The notes beneath the pieces are model-generated. The model saw only the letters and a list, made by a program, of their open reading frames with translations. It was not told where the DNA came from and did no database searches. Shown one piece after another: positions 11,831 through 23,824 of a DNA stretch of 64,000 nucleotides. Made by a program: the position numbers and the translations under genes. The stretch's first letter is position 1, and every line of letters begins with the position of its first letter. The DNA lies in assembly GCA_006384855.1 (NCBI GenBank), contig VCJN01001865.1:1-64000 (forward strand). The letters are read 5' to 3'. The stretch comes from Tetraselmis striata (taxonomy: Eukaryota > Chlorophyta > Chlorodendrophyceae > Chlorodendrales > Chlorodendraceae).

Positions 11831-11952
11831 ATTTACCAATATTTACGAACTCAATAAAATCAAACAAAGATCGGATCAACCGGATCAAGAATCAATTCTC
11901 GATCTTGATTTCCGAATATTGTCAATTCTTGATGTTTAAGTCCTCCTTGCCG

Positions 11953-12186
11953 ATGCGGAGCCTCACGGAGGAGGAGTTGGCGCGAGTAGCAGGGGCTCTC
12001 GAATATCGCTTCAACCGAGGCCACACGGGGCAGACGCGCATCGCATCGATTCCGCAATTGAAAGCCGACGAGGGCCTCGACCCGGCGGCCTACCCCCACA
12101 CGTTTGACCCCCGCCCCTCGGGGCCCAGCGGCGAGACAACCGTCGTATCGCGTGGTGGGGGCATAACCCGCCGCTACGATCGGTGA
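11953..12186 (+). CDS. Unrecognised short coding-like frame
   Basis: A frame of about 78 codons starts MRSLTEEELARVAGALEYRF and continues with QTRIASIPQLKADEGLDPAA before a stop at 12184. Its composition differs from the GC-shadow frames around it and it begins with a helix-like acidic segment. I do not recognise the family. The following kilobase may hold further broken pieces of the same sequence in other frames, which would fit a decayed mobile element. Confidence 0.3.
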   Translation: MRSLTEEELARVAGALEYRFNRGHTGQTRIASIPQLKADEGLDPAAYPHTFDPRPSGPSGETTVVSRGGGITRRYDR

Positions 12187-13802
12187 CGCGCGCAGATTCG
12201 TGGTGGACTTCGAGCCGCCTATCGCTATCGTTGTAGCGGCCAAACCCGCCACATCCGGATTCACGTGGAGCAATGCCCGAACGACCCGGATTGCTTGCGC
12301 ATGTGAAACGTTCCGGCGATCGAACTCGGCGAAACCGCGCCGCGACCGCCGGCAGTACATCCTCGAAAAATGCATGCCAACTCGGCCGGACGCGCGAGTA
12401 CGCGTAAATGACGCCCGGAGCTGCTGTGGGCCCCGGTTGCCGGCGCGGAACATGGTGTCCTATTAACCATGGTACCCCTAGACAACCACGGCAGCGGATG
12501 GCAGCCATGGCCGGGGCTGAAAACTTCCCAAAATGATTCGCGCGCGGTTTCCCGTCCCGGGTGGTTGCCGAGCCAACTTGACCATCTACACGATCGCGCC
12601 GCCCGCCAACTCGGACGCCGTGAGCAACGCCTCGAGGAACGCCCCAGCCGGGCCGCCACCCCGGTTGGAGGCTCGAATGAAGACGGTACGGGTGAGGACC
12701 CCCCGGGCCTCGACAAGCACCTGCCGGCTGCGCCTCCCTCTCGGATTCGGACGTAGCACCGGACCCTACGACGACTACGTTGACCGCGATAGCGACGCCG
12801 GACGCCACCGCGAGAACCGACACCATGCCGTCCCGGCCCTTCCTTTCCCCTGCGGTGCGAGCCCCATTCGCCCCGGCACGATCACCGGGAGACCTCCAGC
12901 CCGCTTGCAGCCGCTCTCGCAGCCCGTCGGGCTCACATGGCCGCGATGCTGGCAGCCAGTGCCGGTGGACGGCCTCCCGAGGACTGGCGTGCGTGGACTC
13001 GAGTCGTCCGAAGACCACCTCCGCCGAGAGGTCCTACACCAGTAGGGAGGGAGATGAGCGGTGGTCTCCCGCAAGGAGCCCGAGTAGGCCGGGACAAAGG
13101 CCCTGATCCTCCACCCGGAGCGGGCGGTGCGCTGCCGGAGCAGCGCGCCGGGAGCGGCGGCCTGGCGACAAGCACCATAAAGTGCAGTAGCTTGCCGTCA
13201 TTTTTGAGGGAAGTGTCGCGTACGCGGCAGCTCGCATCACCGGCGACTACCCACGACGCGCCACAAGGAAGCCTCTTCCTCTCCCCGGAGAAGGCCAGCA
13301 GCGCGCTGGGGTAGCCAAGTCACGCAGCGACCCCAACCGCCCCCGAGCCCGGCAACTGCGGCGCTACATGTGGGACGCCTTGGCTGCATCAACCGGAGCG
13401 TCGCAACTCTGCTAGTGAGAAAGGGACGAAAGGTCGGAAGGGGAATGGGCGCCCGTGGGGGTGTCCTAGCTGCACCCGCTGGGACGGCGGCATGCGCGGC
13501 GGTTGTCATTAGGAAGGGGACTGGCCGGATTAGTAAAATGGGGTTCTAAAAAGCACGATGGGTGTCCGCCGCCGGAGGAATAGGGTGCGGGTATGGTCGG
13601 GGAGGGTTCCGCCCGTTAGATGAGGGACCTGACCTTTTGAGGGCTGCACGCTACGCAGTATTAAATTAGTGAACCTTATGCGGGTTCGTGCCGCAGGGCC
13701 GTAAGACAACTTGCTTGCCCGTGTAGGCTCAAATACGACTATACGACTAAAGTTGTTAGAAACTTCAGCTATATAATCTCGGCTCAGAAATACGGGGGGG
13801 GA
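12187..13802. other. GC-rich unassigned region
   Basis: Overlapping open frames on both strands (up to 335 codons on the minus strand) are expected at this GC content. No domain, splice-consistent exon chain or terminal repeat could be supported. Confidence 0.35.
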
Positions 13803-14452
13803 TGAGGCACCGCGCACCAACCGGCTTATGGGCCACTCATGGGCTCTACCGCACCCGTTTGTACTAGGCCATGGGGCGGTACAAGTGCGGTGGGCTAAAT
13901 AGCAAGGAGCGGGTTGCAAGGGATGCCTATGCGGGAGGGGGTCGAGAGCGCAAAGAATCTGTGTCGATCGGGCCCATCGGGCCTGCATCGACCGAGATTG
14001 ACCGCAAACTGACCGCCAACGGGCGTCACCCCGGCGTATGGGCCTCGAATAGCGCTCATGCGATCGATAAGTAGAGATGCCTCAGCCGCTCCGGCGGGAG
14101 GGGTTGATGCAACTATTGTATTTCCGAAAACGCGAGTTCCAATATCGGACGATTTCTTGAATCGGGCACATGGGGCACCGTCCCTGTAGCTCCCGACCTC
14201 TAGGTCGATGTTTGTATCGCATCCCTATGAGATAGGCTATGGACATGTCCGATTTCCAGCGCAGGTGGTGCCCGTTCGGCTCGGGCACGAGGCCGTGAGC
14301 ATGCTCCCCCTCCGTGAGCCAAACGGGCGCTTCCCGTCCGCAGTTGCGGCCGACATGAGGCCGTTTTATCGCACGACTATGCCGCAAATCACGAGCGGAA
14401 TAAACGGGGAAATAAGCGATAAACATGACACACTAATTATTCTAGAGTACTG
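13803..14452 (+). repeat. Repeat family B, copy 1, with conserved small reading frame
   Basis: It matches the minus-strand copy at 53170-54625. A frame at 13871-14074 encodes 67 residues ending GPIGPASTEIDRKL, NGRHPGVWAS and IDK-stop; the other copy keeps the same frame and stop with many substitutions. After the frame come blocks shared in both (ggaagcgcccg / tgcccgttcggctc, gaaataagcga, acactaattattctagagta). The shared right end is close to 14450. Compared with the other copy it lacks an internal ~790-bp segment. Probably part of an unknown transposon. Confidence 0.65.
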
Positions 14453-14470
14453 ACTAACGTACCGCATAAT

Positions 14471-14905
14471 TTATATTTTGCCATTTCCCAATTTGGCACC
14501 CGCTAGGTGTGCTGTGATAATGCTATGCCATGCAAGCGACGGAGGCGGTGTGGGCCTACTTCGGTGTGTTTCGGTGGTTGTGCGCATAGCGGACGAGCAT
14601 AGTTCAAATTGTGTTGTTGCACCCTCAACCCCGGTCGCCCTTGGGTAAAGCAGCGCTGGAGGGCGATCTTGGAGCCACTTCTTCAGCTTTATTGCCTTGT
14701 CTTTCGGCCAAAACTTGTCGAATGGGCGCTCCTCTTGTCGCGGCATCACGCCGGGGTGCTCCAATTTTTGCACCCACTCAAGCATGCCGTCGGCGCTAAA
14801 GTCAAACGGCTGGGCCAAAAAGCATGTGGCTCTCCATCTCGTCAGTCTGGCCTCAAGTAGTTCCAGGCTAGTAAAATCGGATGTAGTGTGCTTTACGTCC
14901 CATAA
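14471..14905 (-). CDS. Unrecognised coding-like frame, about 145 codons
   Basis: The minus frame runs open from about 14905 to 14471. The middle part looks protein-like (LEARLTRWRATCFLAQPFDF, MLEWVQKLEHPGVM, PFDKFWPKDKAIKLKKWL), with charged and aromatic residues well mixed. A possible acceptor (tttactag) lies at about 14866, so this may be one exon. No domain is recognised and no neighbouring exon could be joined. It sits just past the end of repeat B and could be a captured or decayed gene piece. Confidence 0.35.
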   Translation of the reverse strand, partial: LWDVKHTTSDFTSLELLEARLTRWRATCFLAQPFDFSADGMLEWVQKLEHPGVMPRQEERPFDKFWPKDKAIKLKKWLQDRPPALLYPRATGVEGATTQFELCSSAMRTTTETHRSRPTPPPSLAWHSIITAHLAGAKLGNGKI

Positions 14906-14909
14906 AATT

Positions 14910-16998
14910 TATGCGCCGGCAATTGATGCTGGGCAAATGTTATATCCAACTCATCCATGCGACAACCAGAATTTTGTGGCATCACGCGCGTAGAAAACCC
15001 GAGCGAATAAACCGAGCTTTCAGCTGCGCGCTACGCTGTACGAGGACTTCGATTTTTCTAGCCTGGAACTTGGAACTGCATGTACACTACTCGTCACCCC
15101 CCCCCCCCAGTGATTATACAAGTGACACGTAAGCTAACGTACCGTCACGTACCATAATTTACTGTCACGTACCATAGCGTACCGCCACGCACCATATCGT
15201 ACCGTAACACCGCAACGTCAAAATCCCCCACCCGAAGATTCTAGACATGCTTCGAGGTATGTTCGTAAATCGTCTTGGCGAATCTACGATAGTCGATACG
15301 GGTTAGCAGTCGTTTTCACCTGTCGCCGAATTTAGTATCAAATAAATTTAAATAAATGATGTATTGATATTTAAAATTAATATCCTATCTGCCAGGTGAT
15401 GCCCGGTACATATTATGATTAAACAGTGGCGCAAATAGTCAATTACGGATTTATATGTTAGTCGCTACGACAAGTACGGGTAATAGCGCTAGTAAAGCGA
15501 TTATTGCCTCATGGACTTTTCTACGTGAGTAGGATAAATTTAACAAGGTTTTATTGTATCGTCATTCCGGGGCTGAAATTGCAAAGAGTTCTGGCCCATT
15601 GTACCGGTGCAGCTACGCGGGGGCTGCTGCGGGGACGACCTCTACTGCCCGGATGCGCGCCCACCACGTCAGCCGCCGCGGCTGGCTTGACATATTGGAT
15701 CATACACCATCCCACGACCAGCAGCCCGGGCCAACTATGGTAGGGGGGTCTACAGGTGGTAGCCGGGGCGGCGGGCTTGGGGTGTGCCGCCCTAGCTAGC
15801 CTGCCGGGGCGTCCTTCGCGTCCTTAGCTAGGGCGGCGAATGGGGTCGGCCGCGGGGTGTTTTGCGGTGCGCATCCGCAGTCGGGCGAGCATGCAACGAC
15901 AGATATATGTAGCCATGTATATGGCCACGCCGCACATCTCCGACCGAAAAGCAGCGGCGAGTGTCGACGCACTTGGTGGAGCATGGGGGATGTGGTGGTA
16001 GGTGGTTGGGTGGGTGGGTCGTGGGCGTGTGTGTGAGGGGTGGGGATAGAAGAGTACGTAGTTGATCGCGAAATGTTGCGACGTGGCCAATACTCCCCCC
16101 GCTGGTGGGAGGCTGCAGCCCTCTCCGACTCCCCAGTCCATGCAGCCCCCCCGATCATCTCCGCCATCCTGCCAGCTCCTTGTCACTACGGCTGCTGCGT
16201 TCATTCACCGAAACACTGTAGGCGTCAATAGTCGTTGAGCGCAGTGGCGCGGTGTATAACGACGTGCCGGTGACACTCGGCGAGCGCATGCCCCCCCTCC
16301 CTTCCTACTCCTCACCGCCGAACTCATTGTGCCGGCTACTCTACTGACAACAACACCGCAACGCAGCTGCCCGTCACCGTTGGGAGCGGTGACCGCAAGC
16401 AGTATGACGTAGTATGACTTTGCCACCGTTGTCGGCCGCGAGGTGTGGTGAAGGGCCCCAACCTCGGCATGCGAGCCAGTACACGATGAAAGCGCCATCC
16501 ACTTCTTCGCATTGCCCACCGATGACTCGGCGATGGGAAAGTCGGATTCCCAGACTCAAGGGGTTGGAGGGGGCCTCGGCGGCCGAGATTCAGACCCTGA
16601 TGGTCACTAATTAATTTGCGCATAGTTGCAGTTGGTGGTCGTGGTGGTGGGTGGGCAAAGGATTTGAATATTTCGAACTTTGAAAAATTCGCGCGGCCAT
16701 TTATTCCACTTAAACCGGCAAGCTGCCGGCGGTCCGATGAGGCTGGGCGTTGAAGCATCTAGGTTGAAACTAGGCCACGAGCTGGCCGCTGATGATATTA
16801 AAAATGACGGGCATGATCCTCTCCCGGCCATCCGAAATTTTGTGTGATATGTACAACAAATGTTTTAGTCAATCCAATATCTATCCCCGAGGCGCTATAG
16901 GCAACGACGTGTAGTCGCTATTAATTAAGGATTACATAGCGCAATGCATACCGTATGCCGTCTGACGACTACTCGTACCGTACAAGTGTGGCAATATT
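14910..16998. other. Unassigned interval
   Basis: Around 15125-15215 the motif cgtaccgt.acgtaccat recurs at roughly 20-bp spacing. A minus frame at 16205-16519 (WMALSSCTGSHAEVGAL) faintly recalls an RNase H segment of copia-type elements but is too short to call. No host gene is supported. Confidence 0.35.
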
Positions 16999-17385
16999 GT
17001 TTACTGCTAGTAGTTGGGGTTTCCTTTTCCCTGCTGTCTACTTAGCAGGCGCGGCACGGCCCAAATACGGTGATAATATGTCCGGTGCTGTTATGCCGTA
17101 CCGCCCGAGGAGCTGCACCGACCCCGCAGCGCTTCAAGGAGCTGCATCGACATCGTACTTCCATACGACACCCCACCGCGTGCGTTTCCCGACGCAGCCA
17201 TCCCGGGTAGCGCCGCTCCCGCATGTTGCTTCATCGTGTGCTTACAAGCAACATGGGGCTTCTCTGTCCCCATCTTACTTTGTCGCGGCGCACCCACCAT
17301 GGGGTAGGTCGCGCCGCGACGAAGCTCGTGCTTGTCTTCGTGACATGCAATGTCTTTGGGTTTACAAGCCACTCAGAAGTGATGC
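16999..17385 (+). repeat. Interspersed repeat family A, copy 2
   Basis: It starts tgctagtagttggggtttcc and ends near agccactcagaagtgatgcc. Closer to copy 3 than to copy 1. It contains the hairpin-capable pair gtcgcggcgc / gcgccgcgac. With copy 3 it brackets the minisatellite at 17690-19175. Confidence 0.8.
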
Positions 17386-17689
17386 CCCGCGCCCATCTCG
17401 AGGACATGTCTCGCTGGCCGGGAGGCGGTCGCCGATCGTCCAGAGGGCACCGTGCGCCGGCTCTTCGCGCCGACAACTAGTGTCCCACACGGACAACCGT
17501 TCGACTGATTTGGGAGGGACGCTCTTCATGCCTCGCGACACGACAACCCCACATGCCGCCGCCCTTTGGCACGCCGGTGATACATAAGACCGCCATTTCC
17601 GGGCAGGAACGATTCTCGAGCCGGTGGGACATGCGGCTTCAACGCGGATATTCCACGCAGCAATCGGGCTCCCCCTTTCAGCCCGGCTA

Positions 17690-19175
17690 GGAGCAAAGCT
17701 GGTCGGCGCCAACCGGCCACCACTGTATTCCGCCTCCGGGCACCCGCGCTAATCAGCGCCATCATGCCTCCACTTCACCATGTGTCTCCCGGCTGCCTCC
17801 GCATCGTAAGCACACAGCTAGCCGGCGCCGTCAACGAGCCGACGCTGCACGTTGTGCTTCGATTGCCTTCCGCGACTCGGGCACGCAGACTGTCGGCGCC
17901 AACATGCGGCCACTGCACCATGCGCCTCTGTCGCTTCTGCAGCCCGCGCACGCAGCTGGTCGGCGCTAACGGGCCGTCATTGCACCATGTGCCCTAGTCG
18001 CCTCCGCGGCCAAGGCACGCATCTGGTCGGCGCCAACGGGCCGCCTAAGCATTAAGTACATCGCATGCTCTCGCAGCCCCAAGCACGCAGCTGGTCGGCG
18101 CCAGCGGACCGCCACTGCATCATGTGTCCCGGTCGCTTCTGCGGCCCGGGAACGCAGCCGGTCGGCGCCAACGGGCCGCCGCTGCACGTTGTGCCTCGGT
18201 TGCCGTCCCAGCCTCGGGCACGCAGTTAGTTGGTCGGCGCCATCATGCCGCCACTGCACCATGTGCCCTGGTCGCTTCCGCGACCCGGGCGCGCAGCTGG
18301 TCGGCGCCAACGGGCCGCCATTGCACCCTGCGCCTCGGTCGCTTACGCAGCCAGCGCACGCAGCTGGTCGGCGCCAACGGGCCGTTACTGCACCCTATGC
18401 CCCGGTCTCCTCCGCGACTACCTACGCACGCAGTTGGTCGGCGATAGCGGGCTGCCACTGCATCCTGAGTATCGGTCGCTTCCACGGCCCGCACACGCAG
18501 CTGGTTGGCGCCAACGGGCCGCCTCTGCACAAAGTGCCCCGGCTGCTTTCGAAGCTCCAAGCACGCTATTGGTTAGCGCCAACGGACCGCCACTGCGTCA
18601 TGTGCCAGCTAGTCACTCGGCGCCAACGGGGCAACGATGCACGCTGTGCCTCGGTTGCTGTCGCAGCCTCGGGCGCGCCGTTGGTCGGCGTCATCATGTC
18701 GCCACTGCATTCTATACCATGGCCGCTTTCGCAGCCCGGGAACGCAGCTGGTCGACGCCGTTAGGCCGCCCCTGCGCCATGTGCCCCAGCCGCCTCCGCG
18801 GAATGCGCACGCAACGGGTCGGCGCCAACGGGCCGTCACGGCACCTGACGCCTCGGTCGCTTCCACGGCCCGCGCACGCAGCTGGTTGGCGCCAACGGGC
18901 CGTCACTGCACCCTTTTCTGCTGGTCGTTTCCGCGGCCCCGGCACGTAGTTGGTCGGCGCCGTCATGCCGTCCCTGCACGATGTGCCCCGGTCGCCTCCG
19001 CAGACCGGACACGCGGCTGAGGGCTGGCGCTATCGTGTCGCCACTGCATTCTGCGCCCCGGCGGCTTTCACGGCATGGGCACGCAGTAAGTCGGCGCCAA
19101 CGGGCCGCCGCAGCGCCCTGTGCCCTGGTCGCTTTCGCAGCCCGGGCACGCAGTCGGTCGGCGCCAATGAGCCGT
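17690..19175. repeat. Degenerate 66-70 bp minisatellite, about 22 units
   Basis: The core gcagctggtcggcgccaacg recurs every 66-70 bp, followed by ggccgccactgcaccatgtg and a gcctc/gcttccgcggcccggg block. Neighbouring units differ by 10-25%, so the array is old or not homogenised. Open plus frames of 190-239 codons through it follow from the near-multiple-of-three period and vanish where unit length changes. Units carry no spacer/repeat contrast, so it is not a CRISPR array. Confidence 0.9.
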
Positions 19176-19373
19176 GAGTCGCTGCGTGGAGCTGGCCACA
19201 GACCACATCGTCATCCACTTCCTCCCCCGCCCGCCCTTGGCACGCCCCGCCGTTCGACGGTAGCCAGCCGTTTTTTCGTGGGCGGCCGCTGCTCTCGCGC
19301 CCGGCTGCCTCCCTGCGGCCGGCGCCCAATATATGTTGGCAATGTGTCTGCGCCCCCACCCTTCTTGAAATGT

Positions 19374-19692
19374 TTACTACTAGTGGTTGGGGTTTCCTTT
19401 TCCCAGTCGTCTACTTAGCATGCGTGGCACGGCGCAACTATGGTGCTAACACGTCTGGTGCTATTATGCCGTACCTCCCGAGGAGCTGCATCGACCCCGC
19501 AACGCCTCGAGGAGTTGTATCGACATCGTACTCCCGTATGACACCACCGGCGTGTGGTTCCCGCCGCAGCCATCCCGGGTAGCGCTGCTCCCGTATGTTG
19601 CTCCATCGTGTGCTTAAAAGCACCAAGGGGCTTGTCTGTCCCCATCTTCCTTTGTCGCGGCGCACCCACCATGGGGTCACGCCGCGACAGCC
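19374..19692 (+). repeat. Interspersed repeat family A, copy 3 (left part)
   Basis: It matches copy 2 from tactagtggttggggtttcc to tcacgccgcgac and then diverges. A block ggcaatgt..c.gcgccccc.cccttc occurs just before it (about 19341) and again after it (about 19790), suggesting a duplicated flank around the repeat. Confidence 0.75.
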
Positions 19693-19699
19693 ACGCCCA

Positions 19700-20456
19700 C
19701 CCTCCCCTCACTCCGTTCAAATTCGCGGGTCTGCCTCTTAGGCCCTCTGGCCCCTCCAAAAAGCTTGTAATATTGCTAAAGCACCTTTTCGGCAATGTTC
19801 CCGCGCCCCCGCCCTTCCTTAAAATTGAAAAAAACTAAACCTTATAATATTCCGGCCGGCTCTGATGACCTATGGTCGCTGTTGATATGTAACGACCATT
19901 GTCGCGGAGTCTGCTATATTCACACACGTGATTACAGTACGTGATTAAAACCCGGGGACCTTTCTAATTGTCCTTTTTTTTTGATATGGGTGATTTCCGA
20001 TATCTCCTGCTGCTGCTAGCTCATGTACTGTAATCATTAGACGCGATACTGTAGCCCCTGTAGGAGACGGAGGTGCCGGGGGGGGGGGGGGGGAGGGGGG
20101 GGGGCTCCGCCGGCCCCTGCGCGCCTGCGCGCCACTGTTTTTATTGGCGCTATATACAGTCGTCCTGCAGCATCGCGCCATCATACACCCGCCAGCGCTC
20201 CAGCTACATCCCATGCCGCAGGCAGGCGGCACGGCGCCCCGTCCTAACAGCCCATAACCCCCAGCCGTGGGCTACAGCTCGAGTCGCGCCAGGTTCTTCT
20301 CTGATCTAGGTCGCTAACGGAGTGCGGACTGCAGTGGCATAGCGGCCGATTCAGTGTCGGCCGGCGGGAAAATAAAACGGAATATAACCTCGTCGCTCCG
20401 CAGGGAGGTGTACCCGTAGGCGGCTGCCGCCGCTACCGCAGCGAGGTGGGCCCCAG
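19700..20456. other. 5' flank of the hydrolase gene with a probable LINE-3 micro-copy
   Basis: At about 19990-20028 the plus strand reads gggtgatttccgatatct then gctgctagctcatgta, matching the last ~40 bp of LINE-3. Interrupted G-runs fill 20079-20102. No clear TATA box is visible before 20457. Confidence 0.5.
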
Positions 20457-23400
20457 ATGGCGCTCGAGATGACCGCAGCTCGGCCGCCGCCGCCGCCTGT
20501 GCTCGCAGAAACTCCCGGAAACACGCCGACGGTGGATCTGACGGAGACACTGTCGGCGATGCAGTACCGCAAGGTGATATTCAAGCCTGACATGCCGGTA
20601 CCGGTAGTTGTGGCAACACGTTCGTTGCCCATGCTTGTGTATCTCGACGGTGTCCTGACCCTGCAGGCGTGTGTGGGGCCGCCGATCCGCGCCCTCCAGG
20701 TGTTTCGCTACCACCGCGGCGCGTACACTCGCAGCCGCCCCATGGCGCTGCTGCTTTGGTTCCTCGCGATGGCCGTGCTGACCGTCTTCGACACGATGGC
20801 TGTCGGCCAGCGAGACGACGGAATCACCGTAGTCTCCTTTGTCACCGAGATAGGGCCAGGATCATCAGGCGCGCTGCAAATTTGGGCCGTCATCGGCCTG
20901 GCGATTGCGGCTTTCCTTCAGATGCGGCTCAAGCAGCAGTACAGCCTACGCTGGCTGCACACAATGGCGGCGACCACCGTCATTCTCCAGGCGTGCACCC
21001 CTTCCCCCGTGACCCTTCTGGCTCTATCCTCGCAAGGGGCGAAGCAGTGAACACATTTCCAGGCCACGATATGCATTCATATGTAGGGCACGCAGGGCAC
21101 TAGTGTGCCTGCCCCCCTGAATACCTGAGAACTTGCAGCTGACACGACACTGCATCGCTTGATAGGCGATTCTCTTCAGCTGGGAGATGGTGAACCACCC
21201 GTCCGCCATACCAAGCCAGGGAAACGCTGGCACAGGCTCGTCGGGAAACCCCAATGCCTACTTCAAGAACAACGGCGCGGGTTTGCTGACAGTGCTGTAT
21301 ATCATCGTCTCCTTTACCTACATCATCTGCGTCGCTGTCGCGCGCGTGCTGTTCCCCTGTGCGCCCTTCCCCCCACCCAGCCCCTTGTCCATGTTTACCC
21401 GCATGCGGCCTTCTCTACCCGTCACCACCACGCAAGGGCTGAATGAAATGGCGCTGGATCAGACCTGGCGCGCACCAAGCACTTCGTGCCCGCCATTCAG
21501 CAAGTGCTGGAACCAGACCCACTGGCTGTTGCTGAGCTAGAGAGGCTGCGGCAGGCAGAGATCGATGAGGATACAGGTGCGGTTTGCTTGCCAATATTAA
21601 CCCCTATCATACGCATCCACGGATGTAGGTGCACGCATGATGTCTCGAGCCTGAGACTTGCCATGTAGCGCTTTGACGTCAACCCCAGAGGCCTGGACCA
21701 CCTGCTTTGCATGCCCCCGCCCTTTACCCACTCGTCATCGTAGCTACTTGACCACTGATGATATTGCTGTTTTGCGGGATGCAGTGGACGGTCGGCTGGC
21801 ACATGTGCGCTGCCGCTACTCAGGCAAGTTCATCTGGAACACTGCTCGAATCCTCTGCGAGTACAGCGGGCACATCGACGAGCAGGGCCGCCCTGATGGG
21901 TTTGGCGTGTGGGATGATCAACACCCTCAGGGCGAGTCGCTGGAAGGTTACTGGAAGAACGGCCTGCCGGTGCGGCCTCTAAACGGCAACTCTCAACACG
22001 CTGCAAAGACCTACGCCTGATTCGCCATTGCAAGGCCTGATGCCCCCCGCCCCCCCCCCCCCCTGCATGTCGCAACGCCCTATCTGGGTTAATGCCCCGC
22101 AGGTTGGCCCGTTTCGTTCGCGCGAGACCGGCTCCGGTAGTGGCTTTGTGCGCATCCGCGTCGGCTTTGTCACGTGCCGCGAGGAAAGCATCACGGACAT
22201 CAAGTGCATGCCCTCTTACGCGCCGTTCACCATGGGCGTCGCCTCTGCCGAGTGCTGCGTGAGCGGCGCCTTTTTCCACGAGCACCCCCTGGTGCGAAGG
22301 CTGCCCACATGAGGGCCGCATAAATGATGCCCACCTAGCAGCTGGAGGGTGCTGCCCCATCTGACATCCGCCCCTTCCACTACCCCGGACGCGCAGTTAA
22401 CTCCCGTGTACCAGGACATGGAGATCGCCTCTGGCGACGGTAATAGCCATACCTTCCCCAGATGCTCCATTCCTTTCGGTGTCTTCCCGCGCACATTGCA
22501 GGCCGTGGCCGGATGCTAGCCCCTCGTGCAGCCCCAGGCTTCGCTTGGAGTCCTCACGGTGCTCAGACCTGCCGCTCAAATGAGGGTTTCCGTGCTTCCG
22601 CAGGTCTGGACGCGGAATGCGAGCAGATGCTGAAAGAGATGTACACCCTCGGCGGTATATCACAGGTGTGTCTGGTACCTGGTGGCTGCGGGGGCCTCGC
22701 TGCTGTGCTATGTGTGGCATCGGCACACTGGCAGCTGTCGTCTCCCACCGTGTGACAGTCTTTACCGTCGCTAGGCTGATCGCGCCTCAGTATATGGCGG
22801 ATATGGGGAGTTTCTATACACACCATCTATCAGCACCCCTTTCTCGCATGAAGGTGTCGCTGGGTGTTGATGCGGCTACAAGAGACCTGTGCACACCCTA
22901 TGTTCACGCTGTTTGACAAGTGGGAGACATGGCAAGGGGTGGTGGATTCTGCCACGCAGGGGTGCAGTGTGGTTGGCATGTTTGAGGCAGGGCGGCTCTG
23001 TGTTGTATCTGTGCCCGGGCGCAAATGCACCGAGCTTCTGTCGGCCTATCGATCACGTCAATCTGTGCACCGCTGCTGTTCAGGAGCCATCCTCAGTGAA
23101 TGTGTTCGCTGACGCTGTGAGCGGCATCTCAGTCACCGGCTTCCAGCGGCTGCCTCGCACACTTGAGTCTACGATCACCATCAGCGTGAACCGCCTGGAC
23201 GCATCCTCCCAAGCCCCGCCATTGGCTGAGCAACCGCGCTTCACCTCTGAGGCTGTCACTGACTCACCTAAGGCCCCGGATACGGATATTGAGGCGGCCG
23301 ATGTGGCCATGCCGCTGGAGAGCTACGCCAGCGCGCCCCTCTCCAACACGTACAGCGCCGAGCGCTCTGCGCCCCCCCTTGTCGGCCCCTCTATGTCCAT

Positions 23401-23793
23401 CAGGCGTGGTCTCGCCCGCCAGGTTTGCGCGCTTTCTCATTGATAAGCATTGCGTCCTCACTGCGTGCCCAGCTGCCCTGCAAGTAACTGTTGTCTCTCC
23501 TGGCTGCCTCGTATGGGGTCATACAGTTGCAACCAGCATGGCATGCTCTCTACTACTGAAGCTGTCGACAGAAGTCCTCTCCCGTGCAAGGGTTAACGGC
23601 ATCACCTTGTCCGTCCCTTGCCCGACTGCGCTCTCCCTCGCCCTGACAGATCACGCACAAGAAGTTTCTGCGTCAGCAGTATGACCCGCACCTTCAGATC
23701 CAGGGCTGGCAGGCGCTGTCTGGCGTCAAGGGCTGCGAGGTGCTCATCCACTTCCACGGCTACAATTCCGCATGCGAGCATGGCATCAAGGTA

Positions 23794-23824
<31 letters not shown>

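Noticed and set aside
12011-13018. 335-codon minus-strand ORF
   Set aside because: Its Arg/Gly/Pro-rich content is what this GC level produces on the reverse of other open frames; no domain and no splice support.
16205-16758. Copia-type RNase H fragment
   Set aside because: Only a few residues match and no neighbouring domains or long terminal repeats are seen.
17690-19175. CRISPR-like array or a long repeat-protein gene (plus frames of 190-239 codons)
   Set aside because: Units drift along their whole length with no repeat/spacer contrast, the setting is eukaryotic, and unit length changes break the frames. A degenerate minisatellite explains all of it.
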